Origin: CAXMNX01 sp964194845
GTDB lineage: Bacteria > Pseudomonadota > Alphaproteobacteria > Rhodobacterales > Rhodobacteraceae
Direction: 5' to 3'
DNA: 48,184 bases
Assembly: GCA_964194845.1 (NCBI GenBank)
Contig: CAXMNX010000056.1
Location: forward strand, 1 to 48,184
Shown: positions 15,084 to 23,387 of the stretch, in pieces
Position numbering within the stretch: the first letter of the stretch is position 1
How the letters are laid out: every line of letters begins with the position of its first letter
Position numbers and translations under genes: made by a program
Notes under the pieces: model-generated
What the model saw: only the letters and a program-made list of their open reading frames with translations
Databases searched by the model: none
What the model was told of the DNA's origin: nothing

Positions 15084-16445
15084 ATGTTTCATTTCGCCAA
15101 GGCCACTATGGGGAATGATCGGTCGATGTCTCATGTGTTTCCGCGCCACACGCGCAGCAATCTTCCACGAGCGGCCAAAGGGCGCGGCGTTTACATTCTT
15201 GACGATCAGGGGCGGCAATATCTGGATGCCTCGGGCGGGGCCGCAATCTCGTGCCTTGGTCATTCTGACACCAACGTTATCGCGGCAATTCAGAACCAGG
15301 CCACCAATCTGGCCTTCGCCCACACGGCATTTTTCACCACGGACGCTGCCGAAACCCTTGCCGACCGGCTGGTCGCCGCCGCGCCCGAGAGTATCGAGCG
15401 CGTATATTTTTCGTCCGGTGGTTCGGAATCCATTGAAGCTGCGCTAAAACTGGCGCGGCAGTATTTCGTCGAAGTCGGGCAGCCAGAGCGGCGAAAAATC
15501 ATTGCGCGCCGCCAGAGCTACCACGGAAATACCTTGGGCGCGCTTGCGACCGGCGGAAGCACATGGCGGCGCGAACACTTTGCGCCGCTTTTGTTCGAGA
15601 CCACGCATATCGCGCCCTGTTATGCATATCGCGATCAAAGGGACGATGAGACTTCCGAGGAATACGGTCGCCGCGCCGCCTATGAGCTGGAAGCCGAGAT
15701 CCTGCGGCTGGGCTCGGAAAGTGTCATTGCCTTTGTTGCGGAAACGGTGGTTGGCGCGACGCTTGGCGCGGTGCCGCCCGCACCCGGATATTTCAAGCAT
15801 ATCCGCGAGATTTGTGACCGCCACGGGGTGTTGCTTATTCTTGACGAAGTGATGTGCGGCATGGGCCGGACCGGTCGGATGTTCGCGTGCGAGGAAGATG
15901 GGATCGCGCCGGACATAATTGCCATCGCGAAGGGATTGGGTGCGGGCTATCAGCCCATCGGCGCGATGCTGTGTTCTGGCGAAATTTACGAGGCAATTCG
16001 CAACGGAAGCGGTTTTTTCCAACACGGACATTCATATAACGGCCACCCGACGGCATGTGCGGCAGCCGATGTCGTTGTTCAAAAGTTAACCGATGGTGGT
16101 CTGGTAGAACGTTCCGCACAGATGGGCGAGAAACTGGCCCAGGCATTAAACGAGGCTTTTGGTCAGCATGGACATGTCGGGGATATTCGCGGGCGCGGGC
16201 TGTTCAGGGGCCTTGAGATTGTCGGGGACCGCGACACCAAACGACCGTTTGATCCGGACCGCGGCATAGCAGCCGCAATCAAGGCAAAAGCGTTTGAAAA
16301 CGGGCTGATCTGCTATCCGATGGGCGGGTCAATCGATGGTCATCGCGGTGACCATATCCTGTTGGCTCCACCATTTATCATCGAAGACAGCCACATCGAC
16401 GAGATCGTCGGAAAGCTCGCAAAAACACTGGGGCAGGTTCTTTAA
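15084..16445 (+). CDS. Class III PLP-dependent aminotransferase
   Basis: 453 residues. Fold type I, class III features are in order: FSSGGSESIEAALKLAR, YHGNT, the cofactor-side Asp in LILDEVMCGMGRTG, and the Schiff-base lysine in IAIAKGLGAGYQP. These enzymes move an amino group between an omega-amino or polyamine-type donor and a keto acid; the substrate here is not determined. The ATG at 15084 has AGAGG upstream; MSHVF at 15126 is an alternative that matches many relatives. It is divergent from the RpiR-type regulator, so it may belong to the same catabolic programme as the TRAP array. It converges on the iolB gene, 6 bases between stops. Confidence 0.92.
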   Translation: MFHFAKATMGNDRSMSHVFPRHTRSNLPRAAKGRGVYILDDQGRQYLDASGGAAISCLGHSDTNVIAAIQNQATNLAFAHTAFFTTDAAETLADRLVAAAPESIERVYFSSGGSESIEAALKLARQYFVEVGQPERRKIIARRQSYHGNTLGALATGGSTWRREHFAPLLFETTHIAPCYAYRDQRDDETSEEYGRRAAYELEAEILRLGSESVIAFVAETVVGATLGAVPPAPGYFKHIREICDRHGVLLILDEVMCGMGRTGRMFACEEDGIAPDIIAIAKGLGAGYQPIGAMLCSGEIYEAIRNGSGFFQHGHSYNGHPTACAAADVVVQKLTDGGLVERSAQMGEKLAQALNEAFGQHGHVGDIRGRGLFRGLEIVGDRDTKRPFDPDRGIAAAIKAKAFENGLICYPMGGSIDGHRGDHILLAPPFIIEDSHIDEIVGKLAKTLGQVL

Positions 16446-16451
16446 CGCCAG

Positions 16452-17291
16452 CTATTTGAACTTCGCGACCATGTCCATGATGCCGGGAATTGTGTGCAAT
16501 TGCTCAGCGTGTGTCGGTTGAAAATATTGTCTCAGGCTGCGCTGGCTAAGTCCGCCGAGGATGGTGAAGTAATACATCTCGTAACCCGGCAGCGCGCAGC
16601 AGGGATGATAGCCGTTGTCGATCAGGATCGTTGAACCATCGACGATGTGATAGGCGTCGCCCGGCTCGTTGTCAGCGCGCTGCAACATTTGAAGCCCGGA
16701 CCCGTAGTTTGGCCTGAAGCGAAAATTATATGTTTCATCATGCCGCGTTTCGTCCGGCAGGCGGTCGGTGTCGTGCTTGTGGCTTGGAAAACCAGACCAG
16801 CCTCCTGCACCCACGGTATAAAGCTCGGACACCAGTAACCGGCCGACCCGGTCGTGATGGTTGGCGCCAAGTATGTGTTTGATCTTGCGGTGGGTTTTGG
16901 TTTCGTCCGAGCCGTATTGCACCAGGTCGAGTTCGGCCGCGCGAACAGCGAATGGCTTTAGCTGTTCATCGTATTTCGCACCGGCGACGAAAACTTCGGT
17001 GTCGGTCCGGGCCGTAATTCGAACGCCTGCGCCGGTCGGCACATAGACGCCTTCCGGGTCGCCGTCCCAAACATCCACGCCGCGAATGCCGATGTCCGCG
17101 AATGTCTCGCCCATTGTCTCGACAGTCACGGTGCCCGTCGCAGGTGCGACGCATGTCTCATAGCCAGCAACCTGATAATCAAATTCTTCGCCTACCTTCA
17201 GCTTGACGATATTGAAGTAAGTAAGCGGCACCAGCGGATGATCGGCGGCCACAATAGGCTGATTATTATTGTCGTAGGGTGCGATGTGCAT
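16452..17291 (-). CDS. iolB: 5-deoxy-glucuronate isomerase (IolB)
   Basis: 279 residues, a KduI/IolB-family double cupin. The metal-binding block reads FPSHKHD, followed by the Glu of RHDETYNFRF and the His of DNGYHPCCALPGYEMYYF, all as in IolB. In myo-inositol catabolism IolB converts 5-deoxy-D-glucuronate to 2-deoxy-5-keto-D-gluconate. The start has a good ribosome site (AAGGATC). The gene is divergent from the Gfo/Idh/MocA-led operon at 17406, and the 114-base gap holds a perfect LacI-type palindrome. The usual partners iolC, iolD and iolA are not in the window, so the pathway must be completed elsewhere or the enzyme serves a variant route. Confidence 0.9.
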   Translation of the reverse strand: MHIAPYDNNNQPIVAADHPLVPLTYFNIVKLKVGEEFDYQVAGYETCVAPATGTVTVETMGETFADIGIRGVDVWDGDPEGVYVPTGAGVRITARTDTEVFVAGAKYDEQLKPFAVRAAELDLVQYGSDETKTHRKIKHILGANHHDRVGRLLVSELYTVGAGGWSGFPSHKHDTDRLPDETRHDETYNFRFRPNYGSGLQMLQRADNEPGDAYHIVDGSTILIDNGYHPCCALPGYEMYYFTILGGLSQRSLRQYFQPTHAEQLHTIPGIMDMVAKFK

Positions 17292-17363
17292 GGAACGATC
17301 CTTGTGGCGCGACCAATGGCGCGCCGATTGCCAGTTGCCACCGCCGCAAAGTCACGTTACTCG

Positions 17364-17383
17364 TTTTGCAACCGGTTGCAAAA
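17364..17383. promoter_or_regulatory. LacI/GalR-type operator, perfect 20-bp palindrome
   Basis: TTTTGCAACCGGTTGCAAAA is identical to its reverse complement and has the central CG typical of LacI-family operators. It lies 22 bases before the ATG at 17406 and 72 bases before that of iolB, so bound repressor could block both divergent transcripts. No LacI-family gene is in this window. Confidence 0.8.
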
Positions 17384-17405
17384 TGGAATTTCGCGGTAGG
17401 TTGAA

Positions 17406-18512
17406 ATGGCGAAAATTGGCATTGGGGTTATCGGCGGGGGATATATGGGCAAAGCCCATTCCGCCGCCTTTGCAAGCGTCGGAACAGTCTTTGAAACCAA
17501 GCTGAAACCGCGCCTGGAAATGATTTGCGGGTCCACGCCTGAAAGCGGCGCGCGCTATGCAGCGGCGTATGGATTTGCGCGCGCCGCCGGTGACTGGCGA
17601 GAACTTGTTGCTGACGAGAAGGTGGAGGCGGTGATCATTGCCTCGCCGCAGGCGACGCATCGTGAAATCGCGCAGGTGGCATTTGCGCTTGGCAAGCCTG
17701 TGCTCTGTGAAAAACCCATGGGTTTAGGTGTCGACGACGCGCGGGCGATGGTTTCGGCTGCGGCTGACGCGGGTGTCGCCAACATGGTGGCCTATAATTA
17801 CATCCGCACGCCTGCGTCACAGTTCGCGCGGAAACTGATTGGCGAGGGTGCGCTGGGCCAAATCACCTGGTTTCGCGCCGAGCACACGGAAGATTTTCAT
17901 GGTGACCCGGATGCGGCGATTGCCGCCTGGCGATATCGCGGTGACGCCAACGGATGTCTCGGTGATCTTGCACCGCACATCATCAACGCCGCCCACGCGC
18001 TTTTGGGGCCGATTGCCGAGCTTAACGCAATGATCGAGACAATTCACCCCGAACGCGGCGGTATCCCGGTCACGAATGATGATCAGGTTCAGATGATGGT
18101 CCGGTTCGAAAGTGGTGCGATGGGGCATATCTCCTCAAGCCGTGTCGCGACCGGTCGCAAGATGGGCTACGCCTACGAGATTGCCGGAACCAAGGGCGCT
18201 ATCCGCTTTGATCAGGAAGATCAGAATGCGCTTTGGCTCTATGAGGCTGATGTCAGCCCTGAGTTGCGCGGTTTTCGGAAGATCCTCGCGGGTCCCGCGC
18301 ACCCGGACTATCTGGCTTTTTGCAAGGGTCCGGGGCACGGAACGGGATACCAGGATCAGATCATCATCGAAGCCAAAGATTTCCTGAAGGCGATTGAAAC
18401 CGGCGAACCGGTCTGGCCGACTTTTCAGGAAGGTCTGGCTGTGCAACAAGTCGTCGCCGCTGCGCGGGCCTCGGGCGCATCGCGCGGCTGGACACAAGTC
18501 TCTGAATATTAA
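17406..18512 (+). CDS. Gfo/Idh/MocA-family NAD(P)-dependent oxidoreductase (first copy)
   Basis: 368 residues. The Rossmann domain starts with IGVIGGGYMGKAHSAAF (GxGxxG-like) and includes the nucleotide-binding EKP motif in LCEKPMGLG. The catalytic region carries DLAPHIINAAHALLG, with the conserved His. Members include inositol 2-dehydrogenase (IolG) and many sugar dehydrogenases. It is the first gene of the plus-strand arm that shares an operator region with iolB, and it is followed after 18 bases by the IolE-like gene. Oxidation of an inositol isomer or sugar derivative to a keto intermediate is the likely role; calling it IolG would be over-reading. Confidence 0.9.
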   Translation: MAKIGIGVIGGGYMGKAHSAAFASVGTVFETKLKPRLEMICGSTPESGARYAAAYGFARAAGDWRELVADEKVEAVIIASPQATHREIAQVAFALGKPVLCEKPMGLGVDDARAMVSAAADAGVANMVAYNYIRTPASQFARKLIGEGALGQITWFRAEHTEDFHGDPDAAIAAWRYRGDANGCLGDLAPHIINAAHALLGPIAELNAMIETIHPERGGIPVTNDDQVQMMVRFESGAMGHISSSRVATGRKMGYAYEIAGTKGAIRFDQEDQNALWLYEADVSPELRGFRKILAGPAHPDYLAFCKGPGHGTGYQDQIIIEAKDFLKAIETGEPVWPTFQEGLAVQQVVAAARASGASRGWTQVSEY

Positions 18513-18530
18513 GCCTGAAAGGGTAAGCAC

Positions 18531-19421
18531 ATGACCATTCGTATCGGCAATGCGCCTTGCTCGTGGGGTGTCGAGTTTTCGAACGATCCACGCAATCCGC
18601 CTTGGCGCAGGGTTTTGAAAGAAAACGCCGAAGCTGGATATACCGGCATCGAGCTTGGACCGGTGGGTTATATGCCTGAGGATCCGGCCGTATTGGCAGA
18701 CGCACTTGCGACGCACGAATTGTCCCTGATCAGCGGCGTGGTGTTTCGCGCCTTTCACGACCCGCACCAATGGGACGACGTGCTGGATGGGGCGGTTCGC
18801 ACTTGTCGCGCGTTGGTCGCCCATGGCGCGGAACATCTTGTATTGATCGACGCCATATCACCCCGCCGTGCGCCGACCGCAGGTCGCGCCGACGAGGCCG
18901 AGCAGATGGATAACGCGGAATGGGCGGCGTTTCGGGACAGAATTGCGCATGTGGCCAAATTGGGTTCCGAAGAATATGGGCTCACAGTCGGGATGCACGC
19001 CCACGCCGCGGGGTTTATCGACTTTGAACCTGAGCTTGAACGTTTGCTGGATGAAGTTGACGAGGACATCCTGAAAATTTGCTTTGACACAGGCCATCAT
19101 TCCTATGCGGGCTTTGATCCAGTGGCATTCATGCAGCGACACATTGATCGCATAAGCTATATGCATTTCAAAGATATCGACCCCAAAGTTAAGGCTGACG
19201 TCATTGCCAACCGCACCGGCTTTTATGACGCTTGCGGACAGGGAATATTCTGCAATCTGGGCGATGGAGATGTTGATTTCCCGGCTGTGCGGCAAATCCT
19301 TCTCGACGCGAATTTTAGGGGCTGGTGTACGGTGGAGCAGGATTGCGATCCGACGCTTGATATCAACCCGATTGACGATGCGCGCGCGAACAGGGCTTAT
19401 CTGGAAAGCATCGGATTCTGA
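18531..19421 (+). CDS. TIM-barrel sugar isomerase/dehydratase, IolE-like
   Basis: 296 residues of the xylose-isomerase-like TIM-barrel family. Metal-site segments are visible: TVGMHAHAAG (His), ICFDTGHHSYAG (Asp, His), YMHFKDID (His, Asp) and TVEQDCDPT (Glu). The order and spacing resemble inosose dehydratase (IolE) more than IolI, but subfamily assignment is not certain. Between two Gfo/Idh/MocA dehydrogenases it would dehydrate or epimerise the keto product of one of them. The ATG follows AAAGGG at a normal distance. Cytoplasmic, divalent-metal-dependent by family. Confidence 0.88.
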   Translation: MTIRIGNAPCSWGVEFSNDPRNPPWRRVLKENAEAGYTGIELGPVGYMPEDPAVLADALATHELSLISGVVFRAFHDPHQWDDVLDGAVRTCRALVAHGAEHLVLIDAISPRRAPTAGRADEAEQMDNAEWAAFRDRIAHVAKLGSEEYGLTVGMHAHAAGFIDFEPELERLLDEVDEDILKICFDTGHHSYAGFDPVAFMQRHIDRISYMHFKDIDPKVKADVIANRTGFYDACGQGIFCNLGDGDVDFPAVRQILLDANFRGWCTVEQDCDPTLDINPIDDARANRAYLESIGF

Positions 19422-19449
19422 GCGCCAGTCTGAGACAAGGGTAATTGAC

Positions 19450-20607
19450 ATGGGGAAATTAAGCTGGGGCATGATCGGCGGCGGTGGAGGAAGCCAGATC
19501 GGCCCCGCGCACCGGTTGGGTGCGGCCGTGGACGGCGAATTTGCCTTTGTCGCCGGTGCGCTGGATCACCGCCCGGACGCGGGCCGTCAATTTGGTCAGC
19601 AACTAGGGCTGGCTGGCGATCGTTCTTACGGCGACTGGCGCGAAATGCTTGCAGGCGAGACGGCCCGCGACGACCGGATTGACCTTGTGACCGTCGCGAC
19701 GCCCAACGCCACGCACTTCGAGATCACCAAAGCCTTCCTTCGGGCGGGGTTTAACGTGCTTTGCGAAAAGCCGATGACGATGACGGTGGAAGAGGGCGAA
19801 GATATTGTGCGGACCGCGCGAGACTCCGGGCGAATTTGCGCGGTGAATTATGGATATTCCGGCTATTCGCTGGTGCGCCACATGAAGGCGATGGTCGCGC
19901 GCGGCGATCTGGGCAAATTGCGTCTGGTCGTTGCCGAGTTCGCGCATGGGCATCATGCCGACGCCCAAGACGCCGATAATCCCCGCGTTCGCTGGCGCTA
20001 TGATCCGGCACAGGCGGGTGTCTCGGCACAATTTGCCGATTGTGGCATTCACGCGCTTCACATGGCCTCTTTCGTTACCGGTCAGGAAGTTGAACGGCTT
20101 TCGGCAGATATCGTTTCAACCATCCCAAGCCGCGAACTTGAAGATGACGCGATGGTCAATTTTCGCATGGATGGCGGCGCTGTCGGGCGTCTTTGGACAT
20201 CGTCGGTCGCCATTGGACGCCAGCATGGATTGACGCTTCAGGTCTTTGGCGAAAAAGGCGGGCTGCGCTGGTCGCAGGAACAACCGAACCAGCTTTTCTG
20301 GATGCCTTTGGGCGAAAGGCTTCAGGTGATCGAGCGCGGCGAGGCCGGGCTTTCGCCCGAAGCCGACAGGTCCAGCCGCGTCACCATAGGCCACGCGGAA
20401 GGTATGCCGCTTGCATTTGCAAACATCTATTCCGATCTGGCCGAGGCAATTCGTGCCAAGAACGAAGGGCGCGATATGATCCCTGCGGCAGATATTTATC
20501 CGCGCGCCGAAGATGGACTTCGCTCAATGGCGGCGGTCTTTGCCGTGGCCGAAAGCGGCGGGCGAGATGGTGCGTGGGTCGACGCACGGCCTCCGATGTT
20601 TCGATAG
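19450..20607 (+). CDS. Gfo/Idh/MocA-family NAD(P)-dependent oxidoreductase (second copy)
   Basis: 385 residues. It starts MGKLSWGMIGGGGGSQIGPAHR, with a glycine-rich dinucleotide loop, then NVLCEKPMTMT (EKP motif) and QFADCGIHALHMASFV (catalytic His region). The frame extends upstream to 19204, but only the ATG at 19450 has a ribosome site (AAGGG) and it begins at the domain start. It differs clearly from the copy at 17406, so this is not a recent duplication. Two oxidoreductases of this family around an IolE-like enzyme fit handling of inositol isomers, or an oxidation-reduction pair that inverts one carbon of a sugar. Confidence 0.9.
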   Translation: MGKLSWGMIGGGGGSQIGPAHRLGAAVDGEFAFVAGALDHRPDAGRQFGQQLGLAGDRSYGDWREMLAGETARDDRIDLVTVATPNATHFEITKAFLRAGFNVLCEKPMTMTVEEGEDIVRTARDSGRICAVNYGYSGYSLVRHMKAMVARGDLGKLRLVVAEFAHGHHADAQDADNPRVRWRYDPAQAGVSAQFADCGIHALHMASFVTGQEVERLSADIVSTIPSRELEDDAMVNFRMDGGAVGRLWTSSVAIGRQHGLTLQVFGEKGGLRWSQEQPNQLFWMPLGERLQVIERGEAGLSPEADRSSRVTIGHAEGMPLAFANIYSDLAEAIRAKNEGRDMIPAADIYPRAEDGLRSMAAVFAVAESGGRDGAWVDARPPMFR

Positions 20608-20632
20608 ACCACCGGGTTGGGGGCCTGATCAT

Positions 20633-21382
20633 ATGAATATCGAAGGGCAAACTGCGATTGTGACCGGCGGCGGGAGTGGTCTTGGTGCCGCGACTGCGCG
20701 ACATCTTGCGGGGCTTGGTGCAAAGGTCGTTATCTTCGATCTGAATGCGGAAGCGGCGCGGGCGCAGGCGGCTGACATCGGCGGATTGGGCGTTCAGGTG
20801 GATGTGTCCGACGCCGCGTCGGTCGGGGATGCGTTCAAAGCACTACCCGAACCGCCGCGCATCGCCGTCAGTTGCGCCGGTATCGCGCCTGCGGCCCGCG
20901 TGGTTGGTCGCGAAGGAAAGCTGTCGCTGGACACGTTCGAGGCGGTGATCAGGGTGAACCTGATCGGCACATTTAACGTGCTGAGCCACGCCGCGCTGGC
21001 GATGTCAGGGCTGGAACCCATCGGCGAAGAACGCGGCGTGATCATCAACACCGCCTCGATCGCGATGGAAGACGGTCAACTGGGGCAGGCGGCGTATTCG
21101 GCCTCGAAAGGTGGCGTCGCCTCTATGAGCCTGCCTATCGCACGCGAGTTGGCGCAGCACTGCATTCGGGTTGTGGCAATTGCGCCGGGGCTTTTCCTGA
21201 CACCCATGATGGAAGGTTTGCCGGACGAGGTATCGGCAAAGATCGCGGCGAATATCCCTTTTCCGGGGCGGTTGGGCGACCCCGCCGAATACGCAATGCT
21301 GGTTCAGCAGATTGTGGAAAATCCGTATCTGAACGGCACGACGATCCGGCTGGACGGTGCGGTGCGTTTGCCGCCGCGATAG
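20633..21382 (+). CDS. Short-chain dehydrogenase, HSD10 (17-beta-HSD type 10)-like
   Basis: 249 residues, classical SDR: TGGGSGLG cofactor loop (residues ~12-19), SCAG (about 83-86, NNAG-equivalent), catalytic Ser in NTASIA, and YSASK. The C-terminal third (PFPGRLGDPAEYAMLVQQIVENPYLNG, here read in parts) matches HSD10, i.e. 3-hydroxy-2-methylbutyryl-CoA / 3-hydroxyacyl-CoA dehydrogenases. It lies 25 bases after the MocA-type gene and ends at a hairpin, so it is probably the last gene of this operon. Why an acyl-CoA-type dehydrogenase sits in a sugar cluster is unclear; it may have been recruited for a sugar alcohol. The upstream frame to 20513 is not used. Confidence 0.88.
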   Translation: MNIEGQTAIVTGGGSGLGAATARHLAGLGAKVVIFDLNAEAARAQAADIGGLGVQVDVSDAASVGDAFKALPEPPRIAVSCAGIAPAARVVGREGKLSLDTFEAVIRVNLIGTFNVLSHAALAMSGLEPIGEERGVIINTASIAMEDGQLGQAAYSASKGGVASMSLPIARELAQHCIRVVAIAPGLFLTPMMEGLPDEVSAKIAANIPFPGRLGDPAEYAMLVQQIVENPYLNGTTIRLDGAVRLPPR

Positions 21383-21391
21383 CCGCATTTT

Positions 21392-21415
21392 CAAATCTCG
21401 CCTGAAAGAGATTTG
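21392..21415 (+). terminator. Terminator after the HSD10-like gene
   Basis: A perfect 8-bp stem (CAAATCTC/GAGATTTG) closes an 8-nt loop 9 bases after the stop and is followed by TCGTTTTC. The stem is A+T-rich, so strength is uncertain. It separates the sugar operon from the ureide genes. Confidence 0.5.
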
Positions 21416-21498
21416 TCGTTTTCATATGGCGCTGAATAGTTTCCTTGGCGCGCCGGTCGGTTTATCACCGTTGGCAAGCCTTAAAAGGACAACGCCCC

Positions 21499-22908
21499 AT
21501 GACCCGATACCCCCGCGACATGACCGGCCATGGCCCGACGCCACCCGATCCCAATTGGCCGGGTGGCGCGAAGATCGCAGTTCAGATCGTGCTGAACTAC
21601 GAAGAGGGCGGCGAAAACAACGTGCTTCATGGCGACGGCGGCTCCGAAGCGTTCCTGTCCGAAATTGTCGGTGCCAGTGCTTGGCCAGGTCAGCGGCATC
21701 TGAATATAGAGACGATTTATGAATACGGCGCGCGCGCCGGATTCTGGCGGCTTCACCGGCTGCTGAAGGATTTGCCCGTCACCGTATTTGGCGTCGCAAC
21801 CGCTTTGGCTCGTGCGCCAGAACAAGTTTCCGCAATGAAATCCTCAGGTTGGGAGATCGCGTCGCATGGTCTGAAATGGATTGAATACAAGGATTTCTCG
21901 GAGGCAGACGAACGCGCGCATATGGCCGAAGCGATTGAGCTGCATGCGCAAGTTGTGGGTGAGCGTCCGCGCGGTTGGTACACAGGCCGCTGTTCCATGA
22001 ACACGGTTCGCCTGGCCGCCGAAGACGGCGGTTTTGCCTACGTGGCTGACAGCTATGCAGACGATCTGCCGTATTGGATGCGGTTTGTTCGCCGTGACCA
22101 GCTGATCGTGCCCTATACGCTTGACGTCAATGACATGCGGTTTGCGACCCCCCAGGGTTTCAATTCCGGCGACCAGTTCGAGGCGTATCTGAAAGACAGC
22201 TTCGATGTGCTTTACGCCGAAGGTCAGGCGGGCGCGCCCAAGATGCTTTCCATCGGACTGCATTGCCGATTGGTTGGGCGGCCGGGCCGGGTGGCAGCAT
22301 TGAAGCGCGCCATCGACCATATGACCAGCCACGATGGTGTCTGGTTCGCGTCTCGGCTTCAGATCGCCGAACATTGGACGGCCAGACATCCGCCCCTGAC
22401 AACCGACCGCCCGTCGACAATGGCGAAAGAACAATTTGTCGAGGCGTTCGGCGGAATTTTTGAGCATTCACCCTGGATCGCCGAACGGGCGCATGGGCTG
22501 GAGCTTGGGCCAACGCATGACACGGCGGCGGGCGTTCATTCGGCACTGTCGCGCATTTTCCGCGCATCAAGCGAAGACGAGCGCTTCGGCGTGCTGACGG
22601 CGCATCCGGATCTTGCCGGAAAGCTGGCTGAGGCCAAACGTCTGACGGCGGAATCGACCGCTGAACAGGCTTCGGTTGGGCTTGATGCCTTGACCGATGA
22701 AGAACGAAACACTTTCACGGAACTGAATGACGTCTACACCGAGAAGTTTGGGTTTCCCTTCATCATTGCTGTGCGCGACAACACCAAAGCATCAATAACG
22801 GCGGCGTTTCACCGCCGCATCGAGCAGGATCGCGACACCGAATTTGCCGAAGCATGTCGCCAGGTCGAGCGGATAGCCGAGCATCGCCTGCGCGAGCTTT
22901 TGGGATGA
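21499..22908 (+). CDS. puuE: Bifunctional allantoinase PuuE - OHCU decarboxylase UraD
   Basis: 469 residues with two domains. Residues ~1-300 are the PuuE-type allantoinase, a polysaccharide-deacetylase-like metal-free enzyme (start RYPRDMTGHG; VLNYEEGGENNVLHGD; IASHGLKWI). Residues ~305-469 are UraD, with HPDLAGKLA, LTAESTAEQASVGLD and EKFGFPFIIAVRD. UraD decarboxylates 2-oxo-4-hydroxy-4-carboxy-5-ureidoimidazoline to S-allantoin, and PuuE opens allantoin to allantoate, so consecutive steps of urate breakdown share one chain. This fusion is known in bacteria. The ATG at 21499 has AAAAGGAC upstream. The stop overlaps allA (ATGA). Uricase, HIU hydrolase and allantoicase are not in the window. 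Confidence 0.93.
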   Translation: MTRYPRDMTGHGPTPPDPNWPGGAKIAVQIVLNYEEGGENNVLHGDGGSEAFLSEIVGASAWPGQRHLNIETIYEYGARAGFWRLHRLLKDLPVTVFGVATALARAPEQVSAMKSSGWEIASHGLKWIEYKDFSEADERAHMAEAIELHAQVVGERPRGWYTGRCSMNTVRLAAEDGGFAYVADSYADDLPYWMRFVRRDQLIVPYTLDVNDMRFATPQGFNSGDQFEAYLKDSFDVLYAEGQAGAPKMLSIGLHCRLVGRPGRVAALKRAIDHMTSHDGVWFASRLQIAEHWTARHPPLTTDRPSTMAKEQFVEAFGGIFEHSPWIAERAHGLELGPTHDTAAGVHSALSRIFRASSEDERFGVLTAHPDLAGKLAEAKRLTAESTAEQASVGLDALTDEERNTFTELNDVYTEKFGFPFIIAVRDNTKASITAAFHRRIEQDRDTEFAEACRQVERIAEHRLRELLG

Positions 22909-23387
22909 GCCGTGAGATTGCCATCCAGCCGCTGACCGCCGAGGCATTTGCGCCCTTCGGCGACGTGCTGGATTGTTCCGGCGACCCCGATAAGATCATC
23001 AATCAGGGCCTTTGTGGCCGCTACCACGACCGAGCCGCGCTTGATTTCAGCAACAGTCGTGCCGGGATAAGCCTGTTCAAAGCAGAACCGCGCAAGCTTC
23101 CTCTGACGCTGGAAATGGTTGAACGGCATCCCGAGGGTAGCCAGGCATTTGTGCCAATGAGCGCCGATCCGTTTCTGGTCATTGTTGCCAAGGATCAGGC
23201 GGGAGTTCCCGGAACACCACACGCTTTTAAGACTGAAGCGGGGCAAGCAATTAACTACCACCGAAACACCTGGCACGGCGTGCTCACGCCGCTCAGCGTG
23301 CCCGGTATTTTCGCGGTGGTTGACCAGATCGGGCGCAGTGAAAACCTTGAGGAATATTGGTTCGACGAACCGTTTGTCGTCGCCTAG
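22905..23387 (+). CDS. allA: Ureidoglycolate lyase (AllA)
   Basis: 160 residues, the usual length for AllA, a cupin-fold enzyme that splits ureidoglycolate into glyoxylate and urea. Family features: QPLTAEAFAPFGDVLD at the start, YHRNTWHGVLTPL and the C-terminal VVDQIG region. Its ATG lies inside the stop of the PuuE-UraD gene, giving translational coupling and supporting a joint role in ureide catabolism. A longer frame to 22854 only reads into the upstream gene. The 3' end overlaps the end of the convergent trpE by four bases, so no room exists for a separate terminator. Confidence 0.93.
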   Translation: MSREIAIQPLTAEAFAPFGDVLDCSGDPDKIINQGLCGRYHDRAALDFSNSRAGISLFKAEPRKLPLTLEMVERHPEGSQAFVPMSADPFLVIVAKDQAGVPGTPHAFKTEAGQAINYHRNTWHGVLTPLSVPGIFAVVDQIGRSENLEEYWFDEPFVVA

